DNA of 64,000 bases from Mycobacteriales bacterium (GTDB lineage: Bacteria > Actinomycetota > Actinomycetes > DATLTS01): NCBI GenBank assembly GCA_035533475.1, contig DATLTS010000053.1, positions 1 through 64,000 of the forward strand, given 5' to 3'. Of this stretch, positions 39,101 through 48,533 are shown in pieces. The first letter of the stretch is position 1. Every line of letters starts with the position of its first letter. The translations under genes were made by a program, and so were the position numbers. Below the pieces are notes generated by a model that worked only from the letters and a program-made list of their open reading frames with translations, was not told the origin of the DNA and made no database searches.

Positions 39101-39644
39101 CGCCCCCGGCCGCCTCGACCGCATCGCAGAGGGTGTCGACGAATCCGACGTTGCCGGACAGCTCATGGGCCCGGTAGTAGACGACGCCGATAGCCGGCCG
39201 CCCGCCGCGGCGGGCCCGGCCGGAGCGGATGCCGTGCGCCGGCATCGGCACCGGCGGGGCGAACCCGAGTCCGGTGAGCAGCACCGTGTCGGACAGGAAC
39301 CGGTGCAGCTCCGCCAGGTTGGCCGGCCCACCCTCCTCCAGGTAGCGCAAGGCTTCGGTGGCCACCCCGGCCGGCACGGTCGAGGTCGCCATCAGCAAGG
39401 CGTCCGGCTCTGCCTCACCCCCGAGCACGACCGCGGGTGTAGCTCGGGCCAGCAGCGCGTCGAGGCCCTCCGGCCATGAGGTGCGCCCGCCCAGCAGGCG
39501 AACCACGGTGACGTCCACCCCGTCGAGCAGATCGTCGAGATCCGCTGGAACGGTCCGGGCGGGGTTGGCCACTCGCCATGGCGCGCCGCTCGCCCGGGCG
39601 GCGAGCAGATCGGTGTCCGCGGTGGACAGCAGAAGCATTGTCAC
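36105..39644 (-). CDS. cobN: Cobaltochelatase large subunit CobN
   Basis: 1179 residues from the GTG at 39644, which overlaps cobQ by GTGA (ATG 39638 also possible). The longer frame to 40244 reads antisense-like sequence over cobQ. Typical CobN/BchH signatures are present: [20 protein letters not shown] (about 498), [14 protein letters not shown] (about 795), [18 protein letters not shown] (about 835), and [19 protein letters not shown] (about 1010). It binds the corrin and cobalt, while the AAA+/VWA protein encoded next hydrolyses ATP. In textbook aerobic pathways it acts late on hydrogenobyrinic acid diamide, which is odd next to CbiX. Confidence 0.95.
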   Translation of the reverse strand: MTMLLLSTADTDLLAARASGAPWRVANPARTVPADLDDLLDGVDVTVVRLLGGRTSWPEGLDALLARATPAVVLGGEAEPDALLMATSTVPAGVATEALRYLEEGGPANLAELHRFLSDTVLLTGLGFAPPVPMPAHGIRSGRARRGGRPAIGVVYYRAHELSGNVGFVDTLCDAVEAAGGDAVPIFCGSLRGRDRALWDLFAELDALVVTVLAAGGAHAAGAGDTDETWDVGALAALDVPVLQGLCLTSSRNAWSGGTTGISPLDAAMQVAIPEFDGRLITVPFSFKETGPDGVPVYVADPERAARIAGLALAHARLRHVPNAEKRLAVVLSSYPTKHARVGNAVGLDTPASAVVVLRALRDAGYDLGDGFPEDGDELVHRLIAAGGHDVEWLTADQLAAAPARVPLESYREWFAALPAALARRVLEHWGEPPGTLYVEGGDIVVAALRFGNVVLAIQPPRGFGENPIAIYHDPDLPPSHHYLAVYWWLARSFGAHAIVHLGKHGTLEWLPGKGLGLSSSCAPDATLGDLPLVYPFIVNDPGEGTQAKRRGHATIVDHLVPPMARAESYGDLAKLEQLLDEHAAVAALDPAKLPAVRAQIWTLVQAAQLHHDLHVDERPGDEAFDDFLLHVDGWLCEIKDAQIRDGLHVLGQPPVGEARVNLVLAILRARQLWGGAHGALPGLREALGLAEGKAARGDVDRVEGHARALVQRMEDTGWDPRVADEIPGDPAVAATLRFAAVEVVPRLARTTDELANLLRALDGRYVAAGPSGSPTRGLVNVLPTGRNFYSVDPKAIPSRLAWDTGQALADSLLERHRADTGDWPRSVGLTVWGTSAMRTQGDDIAEVLALVGCRPTWDEQSRRVTGFQPVPLEELGRPRIDVTVRISGFFRDAFPHVVALLDDAICRVAALDEPAEANFVRAHVLADVAGHGDWRRATTRVFGSKPGAYGAGLLPLVDARNWRSDADLAEVYAVWGGYAYGNGLDGRDARLDMETAYRRIQVAAKNQDTREHDIVDSDDYFQYHGGMVAMVRHLTGANPAAYIGDSHAPDRVRTRSLAEETHRVFRSRVVNPRWIAAMQRHGYKGAFEMAATVDYLFGYDATAGVVDDWMYESLAASYVLDPQVRAFMTKSNPWALRGISERLLEAADRGMWAEPRAETLADLRATYLELEGDLEGAS

Positions 39645-41176
39645 GTAGCCGCGCCCGCGGGGACGGCCGGTGCCCCGGATAGGACGGGCAAGTCGGTCGG
39701 GGGCCCATCGGTGAGGAGCCGCCAGACCGCACCGGTGTCGAGGTGGTCGGCGACGAGATCGCCGAGGGCGTCGAGCCGTGCCTGCCGGACGTCGGCGAAC
39801 CGGCCGGTGCCGGCCACCCAGTGCCGACCGGTGCGGGCTGCCACGTCGGCGAGGAGGGCGCGCCGGAACCCGTCGCTTTCCAGCACGCCGTGCCACGAGG
39901 TGCCCCACACCGCGTCGAGCCGGCAGCCCTCCGCTTCGCCGGCGGTCTGGAACATCGGGTCGCCCCCGTACGCGGTCGTGCGCCCGTGGCGGATCTCGTA
40001 GCCGGTCACCGGGGCGTCGTCGTAGCCCGGGGCGGTGCCGACCGGCCGGGCCAAGGTCTTGTCCGCCGCGAAGACGGTGCGGGCTGGCAGCAGGGTGAGC
40101 CCGGCGACGGTCCCGGCGCCGCTTTCGATGTGGTCGACGATCTGCTCGCCGAGGATCTGGTAGCCGCCGCAGATGCCAAGCACCGGTCGGCCACGCTCCG
40201 CGCGGGCGGTGATCGCCACCGCCAGCCCGCGATCGTGCAGCCACCGCAGGTCGCTGACCGTGGCGCGGCTACCCGGAAGGACGACAAGGTCGGCGTCGGC
40301 CACCTCGGCCGGGCTGGTGACGAACCGGACGCTGACGCCGGGTTCGACGGCGAGCGCGTCGACGTCGGTGAAGTTCGACATCCGCGGGAGACGCACCACC
40401 GCGACGCGAAGCACGTCACGGTCGATCGGGGGCGCCTGTTCGGTCTGCCGGCTGTCGAGGTCGAGGGAGTCCTCGACGTCGAGCCACAGCCCGCCACGCC
40501 ACGGCAGGACCCCGAGGGTGGGACGTCCGGTCAGCGCGGTGAGCATGTCGACGCCGGGGGCGAGCAAGGCCGGATCGCCGCGGAACTTGTTCACGACGAA
40601 CCCGGCGACGAGCCGCTGGTCCGCCGGCTCGAGGAGTGCGAGGGTGCCGTAGAGCGCGGCGAAAAGGCCGCCGCGGTCGATGTCGCCGACGACCAGGACG
40701 GGCAGGTCGGCGGCCCGGGCGAGTCCCATGTTCGCGATGTCGCGGTCCCGCAGGTTTATCTCCGCGGGGCTACCTGCACCTTCGCAGATGACCACGTCGT
40801 AAAGACGGCGTAGTTCGGACAGGGCCTCCAGGACGATTTCGAGGAGGGCGGGTTTGAGATTCCGGTAGCTCATCGCGTCGACCTCAGCGACGGGTTGGCC
40901 GAGCACGACGACCTGGCTGTGCCGCTCCCCACCCGGTTTGAGCAGCACCGGGTTCATCGCCGCCCGCGGTTCGACCCCGGCTGCCGCGGCCTGCATCGCC
41001 TGCGCCCGGCCGATCTCGCCACCGTCGAGCGTGACGAAGGAGTTCAGCGACATGTTCTGCGCTTTGAACGGTGCGACGCGCACGCCTTGGCGGGACAGCC
41101 AGCGGCACAACCCGGCGGTCACCACGCTCTTGCCGGCGTCCGACGTCGTGCCAGCGACGAGCAGCGCGCCGCTCAC
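39641..41176 (-). CDS. cobQ: Adenosylcobyric acid synthase (glutamine-hydrolysing)
   Basis: 511 residues from the GTG at 41176 (GTGA overlap with cobD). N-terminal ATP domain: [47 protein letters not shown] (about 135). C-terminal amidotransferase domain: [17 protein letters not shown] and the nucleophile in [13 protein letters not shown] (about 345). It amidates the b, d, e and g side chains of adenosylcobyrinic acid diamide. Confidence 0.94.
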   Translation of the reverse strand: MSGALLVAGTTSDAGKSVVTAGLCRWLSRQGVRVAPFKAQNMSLNSFVTLDGGEIGRAQAMQAAAAGVEPRAAMNPVLLKPGGERHSQVVVLGQPVAEVDAMSYRNLKPALLEIVLEALSELRRLYDVVICEGAGSPAEINLRDRDIANMGLARAADLPVLVVGDIDRGGLFAALYGTLALLEPADQRLVAGFVVNKFRGDPALLAPGVDMLTALTGRPTLGVLPWRGGLWLDVEDSLDLDSRQTEQAPPIDRDVLRVAVVRLPRMSNFTDVDALAVEPGVSVRFVTSPAEVADADLVVLPGSRATVSDLRWLHDRGLAVAITARAERGRPVLGICGGYQILGEQIVDHIESGAGTVAGLTLLPARTVFAADKTLARPVGTAPGYDDAPVTGYEIRHGRTTAYGGDPMFQTAGEAEGCRLDAVWGTSWHGVLESDGFRRALLADVAARTGRHWVAGTGRFADVRQARLDALGDLVADHLDTGAVWRLLTDGPPTDLPVLSGAPAVPAGAAT

Positions 41177-42126
41177 CGCCGCCACCCGCCCCGCGTCAGC
41201 GCAGCCAGCAGCACCGCCGCCAGCCCGACCAGCCGGGAGAGCCGCACGGCTGCCTCGACATCGGCACACGTGGGCGTGCGGCCGTCGCCAAGCCAGCGCC
41301 GGTCCTGGACCCCGTAGGGGTAGCTGATGGTACCGCCAAGCCGGACGCCGAGGGCGCCGGCGAACGCCGCCTCGGGCCGGCCCGCGTTCGGACTCGGGTG
41401 GGCGTCGGCATCACGGAGCCAGGTCCGCCAGGCCTGTCCCGGTCGGCCGCCGACGAGCGGGGCGAGGACGACGGTCAGTGCGGCCGTCAGCCGGGCCGGG
41501 ACCCAGTTCGCGACGTCGTCGAGTCGGGCGGCCGCGGCGCCGAACGCCTGGTAGCGCTCGCTGCGATGGCCGATCATGGCGTCCAGGGTGTTGACCGCCC
41601 GGTACCCGAGCAGTCCGGGCAGTCCGGCGAGCGCGCCGTAGACCAGCGGGCCGACGACCGCGTCGCTGGTGTTCTCGGCGACCGATTCCAGCACCCCTCG
41701 GAGCACACCCACGTCGTCGAGCGCCCTCGGGTCACGCCCGCAGAGCGCCGGCAGCGCCGCCCGGGCCGCCGGCAGGTCGCCGTCGCGGATCTGGGCACCG
41801 ATCGCGCGGGCTTCGCGGCCGAGCGAGGTCGCGCCGACGGCGACCCAAGTGCCGGCGGCCATGACGGCGATCCGGCCACGCGGTACGACGCGCTCCATGA
41901 GCGCAGCGAGCCCGACGACGACGCCGACGCAGGTGGCCGTGTGCAACACGCCCGCGCGAATATCCGGTCGCCACAGCCCTGCTTCGAGGCGGCTGGCGGC
42001 GCGACCGAACCAAGCCACCGGGTGGCCCCGCGCGGGGTCGGCGAGCAGGGCGTCGACCGCCATCCCGAGCACCAGACCGCCGGCGCCGGCCAGGTCGCGC
42101 CGGCCGGAACGCACATCAGTGGCCAC
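41173..42126 (-). CDS. cobD: Adenosylcobinamide-phosphate synthase CobD/CbiB
   Basis: 317 residues, multi-pass membrane protein. Characteristic [22 protein letters not shown] at the N-terminus, [20 protein letters not shown] (about 145), [15 protein letters not shown] (about 174), and [21 protein letters not shown] (about 244). Attaches aminopropanol phosphate (from CobC) to cobyric acid. The GTG at 42126 lacks its own ribosome site and sits 6 nt after a short leader frame, so translation is probably coupled to that leader and through it to the riboswitch. Confidence 0.93.
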   Translation of the reverse strand: MATDVRSGRRDLAGAGGLVLGMAVDALLADPARGHPVAWFGRAASRLEAGLWRPDIRAGVLHTATCVGVVVGLAALMERVVPRGRIAVMAAGTWVAVGATSLGREARAIGAQIRDGDLPAARAALPALCGRDPRALDDVGVLRGVLESVAENTSDAVVGPLVYGALAGLPGLLGYRAVNTLDAMIGHRSERYQAFGAAAARLDDVANWVPARLTAALTVVLAPLVGGRPGQAWRTWLRDADAHPSPNAGRPEAAFAGALGVRLGGTISYPYGVQDRRWLGDGRTPTCADVEAAVRLSRLVGLAAVLLAALTRGGWRR

Positions 42127-42131
42127 GGGGG

Positions 42132-42197
42132 TCAGGTGCGCACGTGCAGGCTCAGGCCAGGTGGGGTCGGACCGCTGTCAGGCCGGGTGGTGCGCAT
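42132..42197 (-). CDS. Short leader ORF between riboswitch and cobD
   Basis: 21 codons, starting ATG 42197 with a strong AGGGAGG site 8 nt upstream (42206-42212) and ending TGA at 42134-42132, just before the GTG of cobD. The peptide (MRTTRPDSGPTPPGLSLHVR plus T) resembles nothing known. Its ribosome site is the only good one in the leader and lies in a potential stem, suggesting the riboswitch controls this frame and cobD is reached by re-initiation. Predicted only. Confidence 0.5.
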   Translation of the reverse strand: MRTTRPDSGPTPPGLSLHVRT

Positions 42198-42202
42198 CGC
42201 CG

Positions 42203-42241
42203 CGTCCTCCCTCGGGGTCCGCGCCCCGGGTCGAAGGGACG
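42203..42241 (-). promoter_or_regulatory. Potential ribosome-site-sequestering stem (riboswitch expression platform)
   Basis: On the RNA, CGTCC (42241-42237) can pair with GGACG (42207-42203), extending by a bulged C-G pair into AGGGAGG, the ribosome site of the leader frame. A GGGGCGCGGACCCC hairpin fills the loop. There is no T run, so translational control fits better than termination. Confidence 0.45.
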
Positions 42242-42250
42242 ACGACAGGA

Positions 42251-42420
42251 GTGTCCTGACTCCCGGATCGCTGCTTCCCTCGGCCTTCCAGCCGTTGCCG
42301 GCCGTGGCTTTCTCGAGGGTCGCTCCCCGGTCACAGTGGCGGGACCGCGCCGGATTCGCACCGGCTTCCTCCACTGTCGTCGCTAACCGGCCGAACCTAC
42401 ACCGGATACCCGGCCTCCCG
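42251..42420 (-). ncRNA. Cobalamin riboswitch aptamer
   Basis: The minus-strand RNA carries the central cobalamin-aptamer features. CAGTGG at 42376-42371 pairs with CCACTG at 42339-42334, flanking GGAAGCCGGTGCGAATCCGGC, with CGCGGTCCCGCCACTG following. The B12 box AGTCAGGACAC is at 42261-42251. It lies between cobS and cobD and points to cobD, so adenosylcobalamin should repress the roughly 23-kb cobD-to-phosphatase operon, including the NiCoT importer. The 5' boundary is approximate. Confidence 0.9.
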
Positions 42421-42454
42421 GCAAGTCAGGCGGGCTGCCGCGGTCCCCCGCTGC

Positions 42455-43279
42455 TTACCGGGCGGCCGCCGCCAGCAGCGCCGCGGCGGTCCCGACTTCG
42501 CAGACGGCGCCGAACACGTCGCCGGTGACCCCCCCGAACCGGCGGATGGCCCGCCGCAGCAGGACCTCGGCGGCGAGTAGACCCGCAGCGAGCGCCACCT
42601 CGAGATGTACGGTCAACGCGAGGTGCCCCAACGCCGCGGGTACCGCGCACCCGCCAGTGACGACGGCGAGGAGGAACCCGGCCAGCGCGCGTGGGATCCC
42701 GCCCGCCACCTGGGCGCCCAGGCCGTCGACCCGGGCGCCCGGTATACCGGGCGTGCCGGCGCGCACCATGGCCAGCCGCCCCACGACGACCGCCAGCACG
42801 ACGACCGGCACCCCCCGCCCCAAGGCCATCGACCTCGCCAGCGCGGCCACCTCCACGAGCAAAACGAGCACCAGAGCTGTCACGCCGAACGGGCCGATGT
42901 CCGAGCGCCGCATCACCGCCAGGGACTCCTCGGGCGCGCCCAACCGACCCAGGCCATCGGCCGTGTCGGCCAGGCCGTCCAGATGGAAACCGCGGGTGGA
43001 CCAGGCGAGCACCGCCACAGTCACGGCGGCCGTCAAGAGGCCGCCGGCCGCCCCCGGCGCCAGCCACCGGCCCAGCGCCACCACGCCGGCCGCGAGCCAG
43101 CCCAACACCACACCGACCGCCGGCGCCCAGGCCAGCGCAGCCGACATCCCGTCCGGGCCGGCACGGCGAACCGGCACCCGGTAGGCGGTGAACAGACCTA
43201 CGGCTAGGAGGAACCCGTCCCAAGCCCTCCGCCCGAGGTCGACGTCCGGGTCCGGCGCTGCGGCGGCGGGCTCGCTCAT
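42455..43279 (-). CDS. cobS: Adenosylcobinamide-GDP ribazoletransferase (cobalamin synthase)
   Basis: 274 residues from the ATG at 43279, which overlaps the cobU stop (TGATG). Membrane protein with about six helices. The signature FHLDGLADTADGLG (about 98) is followed by RRSDIGPFGV and, further on, the GGVTGDVFGAVCEV segment near the C-terminus. It joins alpha-ribazole (or its phosphate) to adenosylcobinamide-GDP, the last chemical step, at the membrane. Confidence 0.93.
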   Translation of the reverse strand: MSEPAAAAPDPDVDLGRRAWDGFLLAVGLFTAYRVPVRRAGPDGMSAALAWAPAVGVVLGWLAAGVVALGRWLAPGAAGGLLTAAVTVAVLAWSTRGFHLDGLADTADGLGRLGAPEESLAVMRRSDIGPFGVTALVLVLLVEVAALARSMALGRGVPVVVLAVVVGRLAMVRAGTPGIPGARVDGLGAQVAGGIPRALAGFLLAVVTGGCAVPAALGHLALTVHLEVALAAGLLAAEVLLRRAIRRFGGVTGDVFGAVCEVGTAAALLAAAAR

Positions 43280-43836
43280 CAGCGCAGACGCTGCGGGATA
43301 CCTGCCACGACCAACCACACCTCATCGGCTTGCCCGGCGAAGCGGGCGTTGAGAACGCCCAGCTCGTCGCGGAACATCCGACCGGCCCTGGTCTCCGGGA
43401 CTACCCCCCAGCCCACCTCGTTGCTGACGGCCACCGCATGCGCCGTGGTGTCTCGCCACGCCTCCATAAGCGCCTCGATCCGCGCCGCGAGAGCCCCGGC
43501 GTGCCCGGGCCGGTCGTCCCAGGCCCCGCAATCGTCCATCGCCGCGGTGAGCCACAACGTCAAGCAGTCCACGAGCAGCGCACGCGGCGTGTTGCGCAGC
43601 TCCACGGCGACATCCGTCGTTTCCACGGTGCGCCAGCCGGGCGGCCGCCTGCTCCGATGATCGGCGATACGTGCCGCCCACTCCGGATCCTCGCCCGCGC
43701 GTCGCCCGGTCGCGCAGTAGACGACGTCGGCGTGCCCGCTCAACAGTGATTCGGCGTAGGCCGACTTCCCCGAACGCGCCCCCCCGAGAACCAGAACCCG
43801 ACGGCCGCCTCGCTGGTCCGCCGCCGTTGGGTTCAC
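43279..43836 (-). CDS. cobU: Adenosylcobinamide kinase / adenosylcobinamide-phosphate guanylyltransferase
   Basis: 185 residues from the GTG at 43836, chosen because GGAGGAG lies 9 nt upstream; a GTG at 43854 would put that site inside the gene. P-loop VLVLGGARSGKSAYAESL, YCATGRRAGEDPEWAARI and VAVSNEVGWGVVPET are the CobU signatures. It phosphorylates adenosylcobinamide and adds GMP. First gene of the cobU-cobS pair upstream of the riboswitch; a promoter is expected between it and the VapB-like gene. Confidence 0.93.
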   Translation of the reverse strand: MNPTAADQRGGRRVLVLGGARSGKSAYAESLLSGHADVVYCATGRRAGEDPEWAARIADHRSRRPPGWRTVETTDVAVELRNTPRALLVDCLTLWLTAAMDDCGAWDDRPGHAGALAARIEALMEAWRDTTAHAVAVSNEVGWGVVPETRAGRMFRDELGVLNARFAGQADEVWLVVAGIPQRLR

Positions 43837-43951
43837 AGGGCAGCACTCCTCCACTCGTCGCGACTCTCGGCGACGCTACGCGAAAATAGCTCACCTCGAA
43901 GCAGCCGCAACGAGGTGCCAGTCGAGGTTCCCCACGCTGTCCGCGGCCATG

Positions 43952-43977
43952 TCCAGTCCAAGGCTTCCGTGCGCACG
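43952..43977. repeat. 26-bp scar matching the degenerate transposase
   Basis: This stretch matches 12032-12057, inside the transposase pseudogene (its VRTEALDW segment), at 25 of 26 positions. No other part of the element is evident here, so it may be a deletion scar or a target or recombination footprint. It lies just upstream of the VapBC-like pair. Confidence 0.6.
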
Positions 43978-44013
43978 TACAGATTGGTCCCTTGCTCGTG
44001 TACATTTAGGCTC

Positions 44014-44277
44014 ATGGAAGTTGCGATCAGTTCCTTGCGGGCCGATCTCGCCTCGTGGGTGGATCGCGCACGTAGCGGGGAAGAGGTCGTGGTCACCGAC
44101 CGCGGGGTGCCGGTCGCCCGACTCATTCCGATCGACACCGCCCCGATCATCGCGCGGCTGACCAGAGAAGGGTTGCTCGGTAGGTCACCGCAACGAGACA
44201 AGCCGACGGCGACCGGACGCCGCCGGGCGCCCACGAAGGGCCCGGTAGCAGACCTCGTGACTGACCAGCGCCGCTGA
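44014..44277 (+). CDS. Phd/VapB-type antitoxin
   Basis: 87 residues from the ATG at 44014; the longer frame from 43915 is not supported. The N-terminal MEVAISSLRADLASWVDRA followed by G-E-E-V-V-V-T-D-R-G and P-V-A-R-L-I-P matches the Phd/YefM fold. The basic C-terminal half would bind and neutralise the toxin. A TACATT -10-like box lies 7 nt upstream, consistent with a leaderless, autorepressed promoter. The toxin gene follows after 5 nt. Confidence 0.85.
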   Translation: MEVAISSLRADLASWVDRARSGEEVVVTDRGVPVARLIPIDTAPIIARLTREGLLGRSPQRDKPTATGRRRAPTKGPVADLVTDQRR

Positions 44278-44282
44278 GCACG

Positions 44283-44720
44283 GTGGCGATCGTCTATTTC
44301 GACAGCAGCGCGTTCGTCAAACTCGTCGTCGAGGAGGACGGCAGCGAACTGGCCGCCGCGCTCTGGGACGGATGCGACGCCGCCGTCTCCAGCCGGCTGG
44401 CGTATCCCGAGGTTCGCGCTGCGCTCGCCGCCGCCGGTCGCCTCGGCCGACTGGCTGCCAAGGCTCAGCGTGATGCGGAGCAGGGCTGGGAGGAGTTCTG
44501 GGCGGCGACGCGTCCGGTGGAGCTCACGGAACGCGTGACACGCCACGCCGGCGACATCGCGCGCGAACATGCACTCCGCGGGGCGGACGCCGTGCACCTT
44601 GCCAGCGCCCTGGCACTCGAATCCCCGACCCTCGTCCTGGCCGTCTGGGATGGTCCGTTGCGCTCCGGCGCCCGAGCCGCTGGCATACGGATCGCCCCTG
44701 CATCCGACCCGGGCGCCTAG
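44283..44720 (+). CDS. vapC: PIN-domain toxin (VapC family)
   Basis: 145 residues. Acidic PIN residues are in place: YFDSSAFVKL at the N-terminus, a Glu in YPEVRAAL (about 41), and LRGADAVHLASAL (about 102) with the further Asp. Family members are Mg2+-dependent RNases that cleave tRNA or rRNA. The pair appears intact and sits against a decapitated hydrolase gene, suggesting arrival by insertion. Confidence 0.88.
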   Translation: MAIVYFDSSAFVKLVVEEDGSELAAALWDGCDAAVSSRLAYPEVRAALAAAGRLGRLAAKAQRDAEQGWEEFWAATRPVELTERVTRHAGDIAREHALRGADAVHLASALALESPTLVLAVWDGPLRSGARAAGIRIAPASDPGA

Positions 44721-44750
44721 CGGCGCTCTGACTTTTCGGACCCCTCCAGG

Positions 44751-46433
44751 TTGACCGGAGTTCCCGGTGCTCGTGAAGGACTCTGCGGAGCTGCGGCGGT
44801 CCTCGACCACAAGGTCGGGATGATGGGCATCTCCTACGGAGCGATCAGCCAGCTGTTCACCGCGCAGACCCACCCGCCGGCGCTCGAGGCGATCTCGCCG
44901 CTCTCCACGATCGACGCGACGGCCACGACGCTCTACCCCGGTGGCGTCCTCAATACCGGATTCGCCGTCGCCTGGGCGAACCAGCGGCAGCAGGAGGCGG
45001 AGCCGGCCGGGCCCAACGGCGGACAGGCGTGGGCGTACCAGCGGATACAGCAAGGCGACCAGACGTGCAAGCAGAACCAGGTCCTGCACGGTGAGGCCGA
45101 GAACCTTCCGGCGACGATCCGGGCGAACGCGCATTACCGCCCCGCGGTCGCCGACCCGCTCGACCCGATCACGTTCGTCCACAAGATCAATGTGCCGGTG
45201 TTCATGGCGTGCCAGTGGGAGGACGAACAGACCGGCGGTCACTGCCCCGACCTCGCCTCGCATTTCACCGGGACCAAGCAAAAGTGGTTCACCTTCACGA
45301 ACGGCGCACACATCGACTCACTCGACCCATACACCTATTCCCGTTGGTACGACTTCCTCGAGCTATTCGTCGCCCATCAAGCGCCGTTGCTCAACGCCGC
45401 CGTAACCGATGCCGCCGCTCCGGACATCTACCAGCAGGCGATGGGGCTTCCGAGCAACGACGTGGTCACGATGCCGCTCGACCCGATCCAAAGGATCCCG
45501 ACGTACCCGGCTGCGTTGGCGGCCTTCGAGAAGTTGCCCGAGGTACGCGTACTGTTCGACAACGGCGCAGGCAGGTCGCCCTCAGACACGTTCACGGCAG
45601 GCAACCCGTACCCGGCCTTCGAGCAGTCGTTCTCGCAGTTTCCGATCCCGGGCACCATCGCTCGTCGCTGGTACCTAGGGCCGAACGGGACCCTCACCGA
45701 GAAGCGGCCTGCCAGCCACGGAGTCGACTGGTACAACTCCAACGCCCATGCGCTGCCGTTGACCGACTTCGGCAACAACACCGGCGGTGGGGGGCTGTGG
45801 GGCGACGCGGCCCAGTGGCAATGGAATTGGCGCCAAAACCCGTCCGGAACCGCGGTGTCCTACCTGACCGCGCCACTGAAGGCCAACACCACCGTTATCG
45901 GCGCCGGGGCCGTGGACCTCTGGGTCCGCTCCTCGACGCCGGACGTCGACCTGCAAGCCACGGTCAGCGAGGTTGATCCCGGCGGTCGCGAGACTTTCGT
46001 CCAGAACGGGTGGATCCGCGCCAGCGAGCGCCAACTGGCGACCGGACCGAACACATTCCTCGCCCAGCCGAGCACGCCGCTCGCTCCCGTTCCGAGCATG
46101 CTGGCCTCCGACGTGCGACCGATGCCCGAAAACCGGTTCGTGGAGGTCGTGATCCCGCTCTACTACGAAGGCCACGTGTACCGCGCTGGGACCCGGATCC
46201 GCGTGACGATCGCCGCCCCCAACGGCACCCAGCCAATCTGGTCATTCAGCCAGACCGAGCCAAACGGCACCGCGCGAGTCTCGATCGCCCTTTCCCCGAA
46301 CATGCCGTCGAGCCTGATCCTGCCGGTCGTCCCGGGGGTGTCCGTTCCGACCGGCATCCCACCGTGTCCAAGCCTGCGAAACGAGGCATGCCGAACCTAC
46401 GCGCCGCTCGTGAACCGCACCGCAACGGATTGA
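44751..46433 (+). pseudogene. CocE/NonD-family hydrolase, 5'-truncated
   Basis: Homology begins abruptly at VLDHKVGMMGISYGA (about 44799). This is only a few residues before the catalytic serine (S28 of the open frame), so the usual 130-200 residue N-terminal part, including the signal peptide and the tyrosine of the oxyanion hole, is missing. The remainder is uninterrupted: the helical cap, the His region (TNGAHIDSLDPY) and the jelly-roll C-terminal domain (VDLWVRSSTPDVDLQATVSEV). Intact relatives are secreted esterases or X-Pro dipeptidyl-peptidase-like. The VapBC pair directly upstream marks the breakpoint. Confidence 0.75.
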
Positions 46434-46707
46434 CCGGTACGGCGACCTGCCCCTGGACCCTTCTCGCCCTTCAGCGCATACGGATTGCTCTCAAGAGCTC
46501 ACCCGTGGGCGTCAAGACCGGTCTCGATTCGGGGCGCGGCCGCGACCCCGCGATACTGCAGCAACGACCTCCACAATCCGCCACACCGTTCGGGAGCCGA
46601 ATGGTTGCGTTGCACTAGGCGGGCCGCCGGATTGTGTGGCTGGAGCCGAACTGACCCGGGTCCGGCCGCGGAACAATGGGCGGATTGCGACCTTGGGAGA
46701 GCATCAG

Positions 46708-48405
46708 GTGACCGACGTCCAGGCACTGCGCGACATGATCGAAGCCGAGCGGGTGCGTTTCGACGTGCCCGGAGTTGCCGTCGCGGTCGTCGTCGACGAT
46801 GAGCTCGTGCTCGCCGAGGGCTTCGGCGTGCGGGATCGCGAGACCGGGGCGCCGGTGACACCCCAGACGCTGTTCCCGATCGCCTCTGACACGAAGTGCT
46901 TCACCGCAGCGATGCTGTGCTCGCTCGCCGACGAGGGGGTCCTCGACCTGGACGCCCCGGTAAGGAGCTACATCCCCTGGTTCGCCATGAACGACCCACA
47001 CGCCAGCGAGTTGGTGAGCACGCGGGACCTGCTCAGCCACCGAACCGGGCTGCCCCGCCACGACTTCGTCTGGTACGGGGAAACCGACCTCGACCTCGAA
47101 GACGTCGTGCGAGCGCTGCCTCACCTGGCCTCGAACAAGCAGCTTCGCCAGGCCTGGCAGTACAACAACCTCGCGTACAGCACCGCCGGCTACCTCACCG
47201 AACAGCTCACCGGTCAGGCATGGGTCCAGGCCGTCCGCACGCGCCTGCTCGAGCCGCTCGGGATGAAGTCGACTGTCTTCTCCGCGCGCGCAGCCGCGGA
47301 CGGCGATTACGCCTTCCCCTATAACAAGGTTGCGGGCGAGTTGACCCGCCAGGTCCTGCCGGCTGACTCGAAGCTCGGCCCACCGGGCGGCATCGTGTCG
47401 AACGTCGAGGACCTGTCGCGGTGGGTGCTGGCCCGGCTGGGCAAGGAGGTCGAAGGGGCGCGACCGCTCTCGGATACGGCGCTCACCCAACTGCACTCCC
47501 CCGCCATGGTCGGCGGCGTCGGGGGGATCGAGTTCAGCGAACGCCAACCCATGGGCTACGCCCTCGGCTGCCAGGTCGAGAGCTACCGCGGGCATCGAAT
47601 AGTGAGACATGGAGGCAACCTCGTCGGCTACTCCTCCGACGTGTGCATCGCGCCCGACCTGGGTGCGGCTGTCGTGGTGTTGACGAACATGCACGGGACG
47701 GCTCTGCGAGACGCGGTACCCCTGATGGTGCTCGACCACGTCCTGGGCATAGATCCGGTGGCCTGGGGGGAGCGCTACCACACCCTGATGACCGCGATGC
47801 TCGAAGGTAAGGCGGCGGCGACCGAGCACCGCGCTGAGGCTGCCCTCGGGCGACCCCCGACCCGTCGGCTGGACGAGTTTGCCGGGCGCTATCACCATCC
47901 TGCCTACGGCACGCTCACCCTGACGGCCGCAGGCGATCGGCTGGCCGTCGACTTTCATGGGCTCGCGGACCGTATCTCGGTGAGCCATCGCGACCGCGAT
48001 GTGTGGGATCTCAACCTTCTCGAGTTCGAGTTGAGCGTCCCCCTGGTCTTCCGCACCGGGTCGGACGCCGAGGTGACCGGCCTTTCCATCCCGATCGAGC
48101 CGCTCGTCGACCCGGTCGCGTTCACCAAGTCCGCGCCTCCGGTCTCCCCCGGTTTGCTCGAACGCATCTCCGGGTCCTACACGTTCGGTCCGCTAACTGC
48201 GCAGGTTCGGGTCGTCGAGGGCAACATCGAGGTGTCGATCCCCGGTGCCCCGAAGCTGCCGCTGGCTCCCCTCGGCGGCAACGCGTTCCGCTCACCGGCC
48301 ATGTCGACGGTCCGGGCCGAGTTCGAGCGAGCCGAGGATGGCGCGGTCACCAGGCTGGTCATCGAACCGATCGGGATCTTCACCAAGGACGACCGAACCC
48401 AATAA
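46708..48405 (+). CDS. Serine hydrolase, beta-lactamase / D-aminopeptidase-like family (S12)
   Basis: 565 residues from the GTG at 46708 (GGGAGAG upstream). The penicillin-binding fold signatures are S60-DTK63 (nucleophile), Y152-NN154 (general base) and VRHGGNLVGYSSD as the KTG-box equivalent. The C-terminal 190 residues contain two lipocalin-like beta domains (FAGRYHHPAYGTL and ISGSYTFGPL), as in D-aminopeptidase and D-stereospecific amidases. No signal peptide, so it is probably cytoplasmic. The convergent neighbours handle N-acyl-D-amino acids, consistent with release of D-residues from peptides or amides. Confidence 0.82.
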   Translation: MTDVQALRDMIEAERVRFDVPGVAVAVVVDDELVLAEGFGVRDRETGAPVTPQTLFPIASDTKCFTAAMLCSLADEGVLDLDAPVRSYIPWFAMNDPHASELVSTRDLLSHRTGLPRHDFVWYGETDLDLEDVVRALPHLASNKQLRQAWQYNNLAYSTAGYLTEQLTGQAWVQAVRTRLLEPLGMKSTVFSARAAADGDYAFPYNKVAGELTRQVLPADSKLGPPGGIVSNVEDLSRWVLARLGKEVEGARPLSDTALTQLHSPAMVGGVGGIEFSERQPMGYALGCQVESYRGHRIVRHGGNLVGYSSDVCIAPDLGAAVVVLTNMHGTALRDAVPLMVLDHVLGIDPVAWGERYHTLMTAMLEGKAAATEHRAEAALGRPPTRRLDEFAGRYHHPAYGTLTLTAAGDRLAVDFHGLADRISVSHRDRDVWDLNLLEFELSVPLVFRTGSDAEVTGLSIPIEPLVDPVAFTKSAPPVSPGLLERISGSYTFGPLTAQVRVVEGNIEVSIPGAPKLPLAPLGGNAFRSPAMSTVRAEFERAEDGAVTRLVIEPIGIFTKDDRTQ

Positions 48406-48533
48406 CTCGGCGGTCACGCCAGCCGGGCGGTTTCGGTCGCAAGCCGAAGGCCGTTCTCCGTCCGCGCCAGCCAGCCGATGATGCGGGTAACTGCCTGACC
48501 ACCAGCTGCTCGGTACGCGCGGCGCGTGGAAGC

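Noticed and set aside
39645-40244. N-terminal 200-residue extension of CobN
   Set aside because: It overlaps cobQ antisense-frame sequence, is R/P/G-rich and does not match CobN; GTG 39644 gives the expected start and the usual 4-nt overlap.
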